Shown piece after piece: positions 1 through 9,283 of a stretch of 64,000 nucleotides of DNA. Location: assembly GCF_000982415.1 (NCBI RefSeq), contig NZ_LANI01000002.1:1-64000 (forward strand), given 5' to 3'. The stretch is from Kiloniella litopenaei (GTDB taxonomy: Bacteria > Pseudomonadota > Alphaproteobacteria > Kiloniellales > Kiloniellaceae). The position numbers and the translations under genes were made by a program. Each line of letters starts with the position of its first letter. Within the stretch, counting starts at the first letter, position 1. The notes beneath the pieces are model-generated. The model was not told where the DNA came from and made no database searches. It worked only from the letters and a program-made list of their open reading frames with translations.

Positions 1-137
1 ATGCTCTATGGGATTTCATAGGGATTCCAATCTGCCTGTATGCTGTTAGTCTTGAACAAAACTGGTGTTTTAGCTTTCATTCATCTCGCCATCTGAATTT
101 TGGCTTTGCCCCAAACAGTTTGTCGAAATAGCCCCGC

Positions 138-185
138 AAAAAAGAGGCCCCGCCGTTCTCTGTACGAGATAAACAGGGCCTCTTT
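138..185 (-). terminator. Rho-independent terminator of the metalloprotease gene
   Basis: Perfect 10-bp inverted repeat: AAAGAGGCCC at 141-150 and GGGCCTCTTT at 176-185, with a 25-nt loop. Read on the minus strand the stem is followed by a run of T (positions 140-138 complemented), as expected for an intrinsic terminator. It lies about 70 bp after the stop codon of the minus-strand metalloprotease gene. Confidence 0.75.
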
Positions 186-254
186 ATATACACCCGATCA
201 AACCGGGTTGCCTAAACCGTTAAAAACAGTCTTTAACCAAAAGCCTCGCTGAGG

Positions 255-2717
255 CTATTTCAGTTTCTTTTCGGTTTCCTTGATCACGCTGTCGAGAACC
301 TGACGTTTTTTCATGGTGCTGACGGCTGATTTCAGGACCTTGATTGCGCCTTTGTCATCGCCCTTGTCTTCCAGTGCGGTGGCAAGTTGGTTGAGCATAC
401 CGAAATAGCGGATATGGCCCAGGGTATCTGCGGCGCTGTCGGGGTCGTCGATCAAGGCAGCGGTTTGTGCCTTTGCGCCCTGATCGATTTTGGCGTTGAT
501 GGATTTAATCTCCAGCTCGGCCTTGTCCTTTGCCCCGCTCAGCACCTTGAAGTCCCGCAGCATCGGGGCGCTCAGGGCCAGATTGGCGTGACGCGCCGCC
601 GGGTTTTTGGCACAGCGGTTTGTCACATCGCGCAGCACATCATTGGCACTATCCAGCGACGGCGCCCCCGCAAAGGCAATGGTCCGGGCCACATCTTCGG
701 TGAAGTAATCCGGGGCCAGTTTGCTTTCTTCGAGGGATGATGGCGGGTTCACATAAACCCGTAGCACGTTGGAGCTGATGATTTCATCATTCACATCAAT
801 CACGGCCTGAATGTTATAGAAGCCGGGTTCATCAATGGTCCAGCCATCGGTCGATGCACTCACCATGTGCGAGCCGTAAAGGGCCTGTCCCGGTTTCAGG
901 TCGGTGGTGTGCTCATGGTGACAATGAGTGGAAAGAGACCGCCACTTGCGGGTTTTCCCCTCGCTACGTTGCACAAACAGCGTGATGTGACGCCCGTCTT
1001 CCAACAAATCTTCTTCGATTTCCACGGCCTGATCCGATACATTCTTGAGCTTGAGTTCAAGGGAAACAGGTTCCAGGAACTGATAGCTGTTGTCCGACTT
1101 GTTCGGTCTGATTTCCAGATCAAAGTTGCCGCTCTGCAAACTACTGTCCTGTTCCAGATTGTGGTTAGAGAACCAGTCTTCATTGCCCATCTGCACAAAA
1201 CGGCGTGGCGCATGGCGCATATAGACCAGCTCTTCATCCATAAAACGGAACCGGAAGTCAGAGAAGAAGGCACTTTCCCCACCGGATACCCGGAAAGGGT
1301 AGCTCATAAAGGTACGCGCTTCATTGTTGTTAGTTAGTGGTATCCACGGATCACCGCCATTATAGCTGAGCGATTTCTGCCACGAATGCGCCAGATTAAA
1401 GGCATGGCCCATTTCATGGATTGCCGTCCAGAACACCATGCGCCGACGCCATGCCGCCGCATTGGGGTCACCCGCCGGGGCGTCCTGAATAAAGCTGTCG
1501 GTGAAAATCGCCGTGCCCTGTCGGTGATTGGCCCCGATATCATCAAACATGATCCCGCCAAGGCCGCGCCCGCGGTCATGGCGTTTGGCAAAGAGCACCC
1601 ACATGGCCCATTTCGGCAGATTTGCAAAGCGCGACCAATAGGTCACCATGGCATTATGCATTTCTGCATCGCTCCACGTGCCGTTGGCCCCCGACCCGCT
1701 TGTGGGGATCACCGATCTGTTCGGCGACATGGAAACATCAAACCCGGCACGGCGATAGACCGTATCCATCGAGATATTTTCCGCAGGCAGGTTCGCCGGA
1801 CGGTTCGGATGGGACCCGATATCATAGGTGGTTGTTGGAACATCGGCATTTGCAACGCGATCAACCTCGAACTCTACCTCGTCAAAATGCTGGCTTTCAA
1901 AGTTGAGGTTATAGACACGGCGTGTTCTGCCCGGCCCGATCAGTGTCAGTTTGAATGTACCATAACCAATCCCCCGACCACGGGCTGCTTCAAAGATAAC
2001 ACGATTTCCGGGGATCAGACTGTCGAGACCATCGCGATAGGTGATGTTCGCTTCGACCCGGCGGTGGTTCCACCCCAGACAGCGGTCTGATGTAACCTCG
2101 GCAATGGCATGGGCTGTCGAAAAGGGAAAGCGGCGATTGACCTCTATTGAAATGCGGTTTTGCGGGAAAAAGCGATCCACATCCAGACGAACCTTGATGT
2201 TGATCAGGGACAGCGGCACAAAGGGGCCAGCCGGACTGACGGGCCGTGCGGGCACCGAAGGCGTTGGCAGCGGCAAGGGACGACGTGGTATCGGGAACGG
2301 GCGTGGTGTTGGCCTGAACGGACTTGAATAGCTATAGGTACCACTCAAGGCTGAACAGAAATTAAGGGGGATTTGTGGCCCCGGAATACGACCTGGTATG
2401 CGACCTGGTATTCTGCCCGGTATTCTGCCCGGTATTCTGCCCGGAATACCCGGTATACCCGGAACACCCGGAACGGGACCGCCCGGCACAGGGGTCAGCG
2501 CAGCCGGATCTTCATCACCAAAGGCATCATCAAATGCTTCAAGATCATCGTGGCCCAAATCACCAGGATCGGCCGGATCGCTATAGATACCGGGGACATA
2601 ATCGGGATGTTCCTCGTCCTGGATCAGAACCACTTCATCGGTAAAATCGTCTGTATCCAGTTTCGATTTTCCAGAGGCCTTTGTTTTATTGGAACTTTCT
2701 TTCGTTTTTACAGCCAT
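255..2717 (-). CDS. Metzincin-like zinc metalloprotease with Pro-Gly repeat tract
   Basis: 820 residues. The zinc signature HEMGHAFNLAH at residues 434-444 fits HExxHxxxxxH, with zinc ligands His434, His438 and His444 and catalytic Glu435. A Met-turn candidate follows in FMSYP (Met471). This is the metzincin arrangement, so a secreted or surface protease role is inferred. Residues 78-115 form a collagen-like tract of PGIP/PGRIP units, followed by Pro-rich sequence to about 165, which probably acts as a spacer. No classical signal peptide is visible: the N-terminus is Lys/Ser/Thr-rich and then acidic. The C-terminal 300 residues contain beta-rich segments and a helical end. The ATG at 2717 has a good GGAAGGAG Shine-Dalgarno 7 nt upstream. 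Export route and substrate cannot be read from the sequence; the exact peptidase family is uncertain. Confidence 0.8.
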   Translation of the reverse strand: MAVKTKESSNKTKASGKSKLDTDDFTDEVVLIQDEEHPDYVPGIYSDPADPGDLGHDDLEAFDDAFGDEDPAALTPVPGGPVPGVPGIPGIPGRIPGRIPGRIPGRIPGRIPGPQIPLNFCSALSGTYSYSSPFRPTPRPFPIPRRPLPLPTPSVPARPVSPAGPFVPLSLINIKVRLDVDRFFPQNRISIEVNRRFPFSTAHAIAEVTSDRCLGWNHRRVEANITYRDGLDSLIPGNRVIFEAARGRGIGYGTFKLTLIGPGRTRRVYNLNFESQHFDEVEFEVDRVANADVPTTTYDIGSHPNRPANLPAENISMDTVYRRAGFDVSMSPNRSVIPTSGSGANGTWSDAEMHNAMVTYWSRFANLPKWAMWVLFAKRHDRGRGLGGIMFDDIGANHRQGTAIFTDSFIQDAPAGDPNAAAWRRRMVFWTAIHEMGHAFNLAHSWQKSLSYNGGDPWIPLTNNNEARTFMSYPFRVSGGESAFFSDFRFRFMDEELVYMRHAPRRFVQMGNEDWFSNHNLEQDSSLQSGNFDLEIRPNKSDNSYQFLEPVSLELKLKNVSDQAVEIEEDLLEDGRHITLFVQRSEGKTRKWRSLSTHCHHEHTTDLKPGQALYGSHMVSASTDGWTIDEPGFYNIQAVIDVNDEIISSNVLRVYVNPPSSLEESKLAPDYFTEDVARTIAFAGAPSLDSANDVLRDVTNRCAKNPAARHANLALSAPMLRDFKVLSGAKDKAELEIKSINAKIDQGAKAQTAALIDDPDSAADTLGHIRYFGMLNQLATALEDKGDDKGAIKVLKSAVSTMKKRQVLDSVIKETEKKLK
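2372..2466. repeat. Tandem repeat encoding the PGRIP collagen-like tract
   Basis: 12-bp units encoding Arg-Ile-Pro-Gly on the minus strand repeat about five times between roughly 2390 and 2440, flanked by PGIP and PGVP variants. It lies inside the metalloprotease gene. Units are nearly identical at DNA level, so copy number could vary by slippage. Confidence 0.8.
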
Positions 2718-3497
2718 TGTAAACTCCTTCCAAATTCTTCAATTTAAAAAGGAGGATCTGAAATCAACGTCACCCCGTTACAGCTTCCAATCTCTGTCGT
2801 TTGCATCACCAAAGTTTTGGATCACCACAGCTCTGGATCATCTGGCAAGCGTCCTGTTCCGGCTTGCCGATGACTGCATCGGGGATGGCACAAATCTGAT
2901 TATCGAGCGTTTATTTTTTTTACCAGACTGGATCTGGCGCATAATGTCAGCATGTTCATACAGTACTGGCACCCCGTGTTTGCCTAACAGATTCCACCAG
3001 ATACCTTGTTCCAGATACCGTGCTGATGAAATCCCGCAGATAACACAAATCAGCAGGCAAAACACAAATCAACAGGGATGCGAGATACTTTCTCTACCCC
3101 GATGTCTGGTCACAGACTTTATTTCCCCCGCCCGCAAGGGACAAGACAAACCGCCATATAACCGAACAACAAAATACCGGGGTGCAAGCCAAGAGAGAAT
3201 AAAAAGTTACAGACCGACGCGTTTTCACTTTCTGTCAGAAACCTATCTCTATTCAGATACCTCTTGCTAAGTTGATGGCTTCCCAAATCCATCGAAGATA
3301 AGTAAACCATAGCTTGCGTTTCATGTGTTGTGAATAAACAGTGAATAAAGCGTCCCCCAGTTTATCCCAATCTTTTCATTAACAAAATCAACCAATCAAA
3401 AGCACTTGGTTTACCCGATTTTTTCCCCTATTTTTAATTACCTCGGGAATCATTATATCTATCCCCCATGACATATTGAGAATACAAGGAAACCGAT
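2718..3497. other. Intergenic region without a convincing gene
   Basis: 780 bp separating the metalloprotease and rhuM-like genes. Short open frames exist on both strands, but none has both a ribosome-binding site and a recognisable protein. The right end is AT-rich and leads into the rhuM-like gene, whose Shine-Dalgarno AAGGA is at 3486-3490. Confidence 0.6.
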
Positions 3498-4514
3498 GTG
3501 AGCGAACTCATCCTCTATACAAGCGAAGATGGAAGTACACGTTTAAATTTGCGAGTTGAGGAAGAGAGTGTATGGTTAACACAATTGGAAATTGCCGAGC
3601 TGTTTCAAACTAGTAAACAGAATGTTTCGCTTCACACAAAAAATATTTTTGAGGACGGAGAACTACGATCATCGGCAACTGTCAAGGATTCCTTGACAGT
3701 TCAAAAGGAAGGTACTCGACAGGTAAAACGCCGAACAGCATTGTACAACCTAGACCTGATTTTGGCCATTGGCTACCGCATACGATCTCCCCGTGGTGTA
3801 CAGTTTCGCCAATGGGCGACAACAAACCTGAAAGAGTTTCTCGTCAAGGGCTTCGTCATGGATGACGAACGCTTAAAAACCCCCGGAGGTTGGGATTATT
3901 TCGACGAGCTTCTTACACGTATTCGCGATATACGGGCATCAGAAAAGCGATTTTATCAAAAGGTGCGCGACCTCTTTGCCCTGAGTTCCGATTATGGAAT
4001 AAAAGCAGAAGAGACCAGTCTTTTCTTTGCAGAGGTCCAGAACAAACTACTCTATGCGGTAACTGGCTGTACTGCTGCGGAGCTTGTTGTCAACCGATCA
4101 GACCCGACGAAACTCAACATGGCCTTGACGAACTGGCAAGGAGAAAGGGTCCGTAAAAACGATGTCATTGTCGCTAAAAATTACTTGTCAGCAGACGAAA
4201 TTGATACCTTAAACAGACTGGTTGTTATCTTTCTGGAACAAGCAGAATTACGGGCCAAACAGAGGCAAGACCTAACCCTTGAATACTGGCGTAGCAATGT
4301 TGACAAAATGCTTGAATTCAACGATCAGGCAATTTTGGATGGCGCAGGCTCTATCAGCCGTAAACAAATGGAATCTATTGCTCACGATAGATATGATAGC
4401 TTTGATCAAGAACGTAGAGCAGCAGAAGCAGAAGACGCTGATAAAGAGGATCTCAAGGTTATTGAACAACTGGAACAGAAGCTGAAAAATCGAAATTTAA
4501 ATAATGAAAAATAA
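3498..4514 (+). CDS. RhuM family protein (orphan)
   Basis: 338 residues matching the RhuM family, named after a protein of a Salmonella pathogenicity island. The N-terminal 110 residues contain a putative DNA-binding region (VWLTQLEIAELFQTSKQNVS, residues 25-44), then the family stretch LDLILAIGYRI and the VQFRQWAT motif. The C-terminus is a charged coiled coil. The molecular role of RhuM proteins is not well defined; many lie near restriction-modification or toxin-like loci. The start is GTG at 3498, because AAGGA sits 7 nt upstream and the overlapping ATG at 3496 is out of frame and hits TGA at once. It is clearly more AT-rich than its neighbours and stands alone between unrelated genes, which suggests horizontal acquisition. 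Confidence 0.85.
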   Translation: MSELILYTSEDGSTRLNLRVEEESVWLTQLEIAELFQTSKQNVSLHTKNIFEDGELRSSATVKDSLTVQKEGTRQVKRRTALYNLDLILAIGYRIRSPRGVQFRQWATTNLKEFLVKGFVMDDERLKTPGGWDYFDELLTRIRDIRASEKRFYQKVRDLFALSSDYGIKAEETSLFFAEVQNKLLYAVTGCTAAELVVNRSDPTKLNMALTNWQGERVRKNDVIVAKNYLSADEIDTLNRLVVIFLEQAELRAKQRQDLTLEYWRSNVDKMLEFNDQAILDGAGSISRKQMESIAHDRYDSFDQERRAAEAEDADKEDLKVIEQLEQKLKNRNLNNEK

Positions 4515-4620
4515 CATAAAGCACTAAAAGTGACATAATCATACAGACAAATAATACTTTAACATTCCCAACAATCTCTCACGAACAACTATTCAACAGA
4601 GCCAAAGTAACTTTGCTGCC

Positions 4621-6000
4621 CTAATCCCTTCCGTCGCTCTGCCTCACTTCATTCTGCGGCCCTTCGCTTTGCCGGAAGGCCGCAGAGCCGATGACGACCA
4701 TGAGGGCGAGCAGGACAAAGAGGCCAAAGGCAAAGCGCAGGGAAGAAATTTCGGCGATAAAACCGATCAGGGGCGGTCCCAATAACAGGCCGCCGTAGCT
4801 GAAGGTGGCGACCGAGGCAATGGCCACGCCGGGGCTGAGTTGTTTGCTGTTCGCCGCGCGGGAAAAGACCAGCGGAAAGACAATGGAATAGCCCACACCC
4901 ATCAAGGCAAGGCCCAGATAAGTCATGAACAGACCGGATGCTGTGGCGGTGATCGAACTGCCTATCAGCGCTGCGCCCCCGCAAAACCGTAGGATGTTCA
5001 CCGGACCAAAACGGATGATCAGGCGATCCCCCACAAAGCGCATGGCAACCATGGTGATGGAAAAGACCGTATAGCCAAGGGCGGCCTGTCCCTCGCCCAC
5101 CTGGATGACAGAGGTCAGGAATACAGCCGACCAGTCTGCCATGGCTCCCTCGCCCACCGCACAGGAAAAGGCCACCAGTGCGACCACCAGTAATGCCCCC
5201 CGTGGCAGAGCAAGTCGCGGCCCTTTTTTCTTTGTCTCTGGTTCCTGTGCTGCCTTATCTTTTTGGGATGCGCCTTGATCCTTTTGTGTCTGCCAAATCT
5301 GTGGCAGGGATGAAAACCAGATCAAGGGAGATAGCATCACGGCAAAGGCAAAGAACTGATGGCCATAACTTATCTCGTCCCAGGCGGCGATTGCACCAAG
5401 CCCCGCCCCGATACCTGCACCCACAGAAAAAAAGGCATGAAAGCTGGACATAATAGAACGCCCGTAATCGCGTTCGACCTCTGCCGCCCAAGCGTTCATG
5501 GCAACGTCCATCGCCCCCAGTCCAGCCCCGAACAGAACCACGGCAACACACAGCATGGCAACTACCGGACTATAGCCAACCAGCGCCACAGCCAGACAAC
5601 ACACCATCGCACAGCTTAGCGTCACCCTTGCCGACCCAAAACGGTCAGACAGACCGCCCGCAACGGGAAAGGCTGCAATCGCCCCGCCAGACATCAGCAA
5701 CAGCAACAACCCAAGATCCCCCGGTGAGAGATCAAACCCCTGCTTGATAGAGGGAATGCGTGCCGCCCACGACCCGTAGAGGGAACCGTTGAGGATAAAC
5801 ATCGCTGTGACCGCCCAACGGGGGGATCGCAGGCCCTGGAATTGATTATCGGGTGATTGCTTTTCGGGTGATTGCTTTTTTGGGGCTAACCTTTCTTTGG
5901 CCAATTTTTCTTGAGACTGGCCTTGTTGGGACTGGCCTTGTTGGAATTGATCCTGACCTTTCGATTTTTTGCCCACAGCGATTACGCTTTCGTCAGACAT
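4621..6000 (-). CDS. MFS transporter (YbjJ/FucP-like)
   Basis: 459 residues. About 55 hydrophilic, Gln/Lys-rich residues with short QSQQG/KQSPEKQSPD repeats precede a 12-TM major facilitator core that starts at RWAVTAMFILNGSLYGSWAA. The cytoplasmic loop 2-3 motif appears as GGLSDRFGSARV, and the central loop is charged. The family exports or imports small solutes in the inner membrane; substrate is not evident. Its ATG overlaps the last 8 nt of the upstream deoR-like gene (CATGTCTGA), and GAGG lies 6 nt before it, so the two are translationally coupled. The partner regulator suggests a sugar or related metabolite as ligand. The long low-complexity N-terminal extension is unusual for this family. 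Confidence 0.85.
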   Translation of the reverse strand: MSDESVIAVGKKSKGQDQFQQGQSQQGQSQEKLAKERLAPKKQSPEKQSPDNQFQGLRSPRWAVTAMFILNGSLYGSWAARIPSIKQGFDLSPGDLGLLLLLMSGGAIAAFPVAGGLSDRFGSARVTLSCAMVCCLAVALVGYSPVVAMLCVAVVLFGAGLGAMDVAMNAWAAEVERDYGRSIMSSFHAFFSVGAGIGAGLGAIAAWDEISYGHQFFAFAVMLSPLIWFSSLPQIWQTQKDQGASQKDKAAQEPETKKKGPRLALPRGALLVVALVAFSCAVGEGAMADWSAVFLTSVIQVGEGQAALGYTVFSITMVAMRFVGDRLIIRFGPVNILRFCGGAALIGSSITATASGLFMTYLGLALMGVGYSIVFPLVFSRAANSKQLSPGVAIASVATFSYGGLLLGPPLIGFIAEISSLRFAFGLFVLLALMVVIGSAAFRQSEGPQNEVRQSDGRD

Positions 6001-6757
6001 GGTGCACCTCTATTTCAAACGCATCGTAAACTGTGGTCATGTCGGGTGAGGCAGAGGTTATCAGAACATCCATATCCGCACAGGGAATAACCTGATGCGC
6101 CGATTTCTCATCAAGCTTGTCCGCCGGTGCCAGAACCACAACACGATCTGCATTTTCAGCCATGATCTGTTTCACAGCGGCTTCTTCCGGGTCATCTGCG
6201 GACAAGCCAAAATCAGGGTCCAATCCGCATGTGCCCAGCACCGCCATATCTGCCCGCGATCTGGACAGGGTTCGAATGGCCTCTGCCCCCGTGGCAATGC
6301 CCCCCAAAGGACGAAGAGTGCCCCCGACCAACAGGGTTTCGATGCGCTTTTCCAACAAGATTGATGCAATCAGGGGTGACGGCGTGATCACCAGCCCCCC
6401 GTAACCAACGGGAAGGTGCCGTGCAAAAAAGAGAACCGAGGTCCCACCGTCCAGAAACAGACTTGGGTGTTCACTTAACAGATCTTGAAAAACCACCTCG
6501 GCCTTTACCAGCCAATCCGGCACTTCTCTCAAACGATCAACCACAGGGGAAAGGGGCTTGGCCACGGGTATGGCGCCCCCCTTGACCCGTTTGAGAACTC
6601 CCTGTTTTTCCAGCGCAATAAAATCCCTGCGGATGGTATCAAGTGACACCGACAGTTCGTCGCTTATGCGGCGGGCCACAAGTGTTTTGCCAACCTCAAG
6701 CCGTTTAATCAAAAGTGCCTGTCGAGTGTCCGGGTTATTTAGATCAAGTGATTGCAT
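5993..6757 (-). CDS. DeoR/GlpR family transcriptional regulator
   Basis: 254 residues. The N-terminal DeoR-type helix-turn-helix spans about residues 10-62 (VARRISDELSVSLDTIRRDF, then LEKQGVLKRVKGGA). The C-terminal sugar-phosphate-binding fold has SLFLDGGTS and VGGTLRP motifs and ends with DVLITSAS. Family members usually repress carbohydrate genes and are relieved by a phosphorylated sugar. It is the first gene of a two-gene operon with the MFS transporter. A phased array of TGCA motifs lies upstream and could be its own operator. No strong ribosome-binding site is visible before the ATG. Confidence 0.9.
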   Translation of the reverse strand: MQSLDLNNPDTRQALLIKRLEVGKTLVARRISDELSVSLDTIRRDFIALEKQGVLKRVKGGAIPVAKPLSPVVDRLREVPDWLVKAEVVFQDLLSEHPSLFLDGGTSVLFFARHLPVGYGGLVITPSPLIASILLEKRIETLLVGGTLRPLGGIATGAEAIRTLSRSRADMAVLGTCGLDPDFGLSADDPEEAAVKQIMAENADRVVVLAPADKLDEKSAHQVIPCADMDVLITSASPDMTTVYDAFEIEVHHV

Positions 6758-6804
6758 TTAAAGAGCTGTCGAGAACAAAAGGATAAGTTTATGTCAACAA
6801 ATAC

Positions 6805-6838
6805 TGCATAAAACTGCATTAAAATGCAAAATATTGCA
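6805..6838. promoter_or_regulatory. Phased TGCA array upstream of deoR-MFS operon
   Basis: TGCA occurs at 6805, 6815, 6825 and 6835, exactly 10 bp apart, in AT-rich context (ACTGCATAAA, ACTGCATTAA, AATGCAAA, ATTGCAAA). It lies about 50-80 bp upstream of the deoR-like start. Direct repeats on one helical face are a plausible operator; binding by the adjacent DeoR protein is inferred. Confidence 0.5.
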
Positions 6839-6998
6839 AATATTATTATAAAGTTCATTTTTTGACCGGAAATCATCAACTTACAGAAACCTATTGTTAA
6901 TTTAATTCCCCGATAATGTGTTTAGGTCATAAGACCTGCCTGTGTCAGGTATCAGGCACTTGGTTTAGGAGCATATAATTAATAGGGCATCGAACAGC

Positions 6999-9149
6999 AT
7001 GAAAGGGGGCAGCCCCGGCCAAAACATGCTTCAAATTCTCTACGCACAGGACAGCGTAGCCAATTGTGCTGCCATGAAAGAATTTCTGGAACAATCTGGC
7101 CCCGTACAACAGGAACTGGGACCCTGCGTTGTGACAACCGTTCATTCCGGGAAAGCTGCTCTTGAACACGCGGAACAACAGACCTTTGATGTCGTCATGG
7201 CAGATTGTCATCTGCCGGATATGTCCGGACTTGAAATAACACAAGACCTATTGGAACAGCACCCCGAATGCCCCGTTTTTCTGATGGTGAACAAGGGGGC
7301 GGAACACCTTGCGCTAGAGGCTATTTCACTTGAAGTAACGGATTATATCGTACTGGACGAAAACCGGACTTACTTCAAATTTGCGCCAATCCTGATCAAA
7401 AAACTTCTGGCCCGGGCAAAGGCCAGAAAAAACAGGATCAAAGCAGAACAAAAAATTAAAAAGACAAAAGAAAAGCTGGAGCAACGGGTAGAAAGGCGCA
7501 CCCGGGAACTGGCAGCACAATCCTATCTTCTGGAACATTCCCTCAACGCCCTGAATCAGGGATTTATTGTCTGGGACCCGGATGATCGCCTGGTCATTTG
7601 CAACAGGCGCTTTCACGACCTTTTCGGCCTTCCCCCTGGAACATTAAAGCCGGGAATAACACTGTACGAATTATTGTTGTTTCTGGCGAAAGACGGATAC
7701 TATGGCAAAGGTGATCCGGAAAAGCTGGCCCAAAAAAAACACGCGGAAATTATGGTCGAGCGCCAGCAAGAGAAAGAAGTTCGCGTTACAGAAAACAATC
7801 GCGTGCTGGAAATTTCGCAGTACCAGGATGATAATCTGGGGCGTATCGCCACCTTCACAGATATAACAGAGATCCATCACCGCGAACGCGAAGCCGCCAT
7901 GCTACAAGAAGCGTTGAACAACTTCACCGACAGCGTCATTCTCTATGATCATGAAGAACGGGTCGTTTTCACCAATAAACAATATCACGAGACCTACCCG
8001 GCCTCACCTGCGCAGGATCAAATTGCCGGTCATACCATGGCCGAACTTCTGCAAAGCAGCCTGAACGCCGGGCAAATAAACCATCCCCTTGCCAAAACTG
8101 ACCCGGATGCGTGGCTGGCGCAACGCCTGAAAGAACGCCGGGAAAACATGCATACCCAGGGCGAGACAGTTCACGCCAACGGGCGCAGCTACTTTTACAA
8201 GGTTAGCAAATCATCAAGCGGCGGCCACATTCATATTCAATCTGAAATAACAGAACAGAAAAAAGCAGAAGAAGCCCTGCGGATCAGTGAAGAGCGCCTA
8301 CAGGCACAGGTCAATGAGTTCAGGGAAAACGAAGTCCGTATGGAAGCCCAGGCCGCTGATCTTGTTCTGCTGGCTGAAAACCTGTCCGAAGCCCATGACA
8401 AGCTGGCCCGCCTTAACGAACAAAAAGACAAGTTCTTTTCCATTATTGCCCATGATCTCAAAGGACCTTTTAACGCCTTACTTGGTTTTTCCAGCCTGCT
8501 TTCTGGTCAAGGTGAAACGCTAAGCCCCGAGAAAACAAAAGAATATGGCACCTTGGTTCACCAATCCGCGGAACAGGTATTCAAGCTTTTGGAAAACCTG
8601 TTGGAATGGTCGCTGTTACAAATGGGGCGCATGAAATACGAACCCGGCCCCGTCGAATTAAAAGACGTCATTCAGGCCAACAAAGTTCTTTTCACCACGG
8701 CCGCAGACAAAAAAGGCATTACTTTTATCTGTAACCCAACAGACTATATTGCCCTGGCGGATTACAATATGATCGATACGATCATCCGCAACCTGATCAA
8801 TAATGCGATCAAGTTCACACCCGAAGGTGGAACCGTCACAATTGATACACGCAACAACGGTGACTTTATCGAACTGGAAGTATCCGATACCGGTATTGGC
8901 ATTGCCCCTGACCAGGTTTCAAAGCTTTTCAGGTTGGATGAAAACATTTCCACCAAGGGAACAGATGGCGAAATAGGCACGGGACTTGGCCTACACCTTT
9001 GCAAGGACCTTATCGAACATCAGGGCGGGAAAATACATGTTTTAAGCGACAGAAAACAAGGCGCGACCTTTCGTATTACCCTTCCTGTCTACCCGGCTGA
9101 ACTGCTTTCAGATCAATTGATCAAAAGATCGCCAAAGCGCCCCGCATAG
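6999..9149 (+). CDS. Sensor histidine kinase with degenerate receiver and two PAS domains
   Basis: 716 residues. The order is an N-terminal receiver-like domain (about 10-135), a coiled coil (140-172), PAS-1 (175-290, alphaproteobacterial PAS_7-like), PAS-2 (300-420), a second coiled coil, HisKA with the phosphorylatable His485 in IIAHDLKGPFN, and HATPase. The ATPase shows an N box near Asn602, DTGIGI at 630-635 and GTGLGL at 660-665. The receiver keeps the candidate Asp69, but the acidic pair is reduced (YAQDS) and the conserved Lys is replaced in DYIVLDEN, so normal phosphotransfer to it is doubtful. No membrane segment is seen, so it should be cytoplasmic. No response regulator is adjacent. 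An alternative ATG at 7026 is in frame. Confidence 0.88.
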   Translation: MKGGSPGQNMLQILYAQDSVANCAAMKEFLEQSGPVQQELGPCVVTTVHSGKAALEHAEQQTFDVVMADCHLPDMSGLEITQDLLEQHPECPVFLMVNKGAEHLALEAISLEVTDYIVLDENRTYFKFAPILIKKLLARAKARKNRIKAEQKIKKTKEKLEQRVERRTRELAAQSYLLEHSLNALNQGFIVWDPDDRLVICNRRFHDLFGLPPGTLKPGITLYELLLFLAKDGYYGKGDPEKLAQKKHAEIMVERQQEKEVRVTENNRVLEISQYQDDNLGRIATFTDITEIHHREREAAMLQEALNNFTDSVILYDHEERVVFTNKQYHETYPASPAQDQIAGHTMAELLQSSLNAGQINHPLAKTDPDAWLAQRLKERRENMHTQGETVHANGRSYFYKVSKSSSGGHIHIQSEITEQKKAEEALRISEERLQAQVNEFRENEVRMEAQAADLVLLAENLSEAHDKLARLNEQKDKFFSIIAHDLKGPFNALLGFSSLLSGQGETLSPEKTKEYGTLVHQSAEQVFKLLENLLEWSLLQMGRMKYEPGPVELKDVIQANKVLFTTAADKKGITFICNPTDYIALADYNMIDTIIRNLINNAIKFTPEGGTVTIDTRNNGDFIELEVSDTGIGIAPDQVSKLFRLDENISTKGTDGEIGTGLGLHLCKDLIEHQGGKIHVLSDRKQGATFRITLPVYPAELLSDQLIKRSPKRPA

Positions 9150-9283
9150 CTCATCAGATACCTGATTTCTTGCCGCCATTCCTTACCTGTGATTTACCAC
9201 TTGTGATCCATCACCTGTGTGATCCAGGGCAGTACCAAAGGGGATTCCTGAGAAAGCACCTTAAACAAAGAAAATCCCTATAC

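Noticed and set aside
1-254. Possible partial gene at the left edge
   Set aside because: No continuous coding frame with recognisable sequence was found before the terminator at 138-185; the left part is treated as intergenic.
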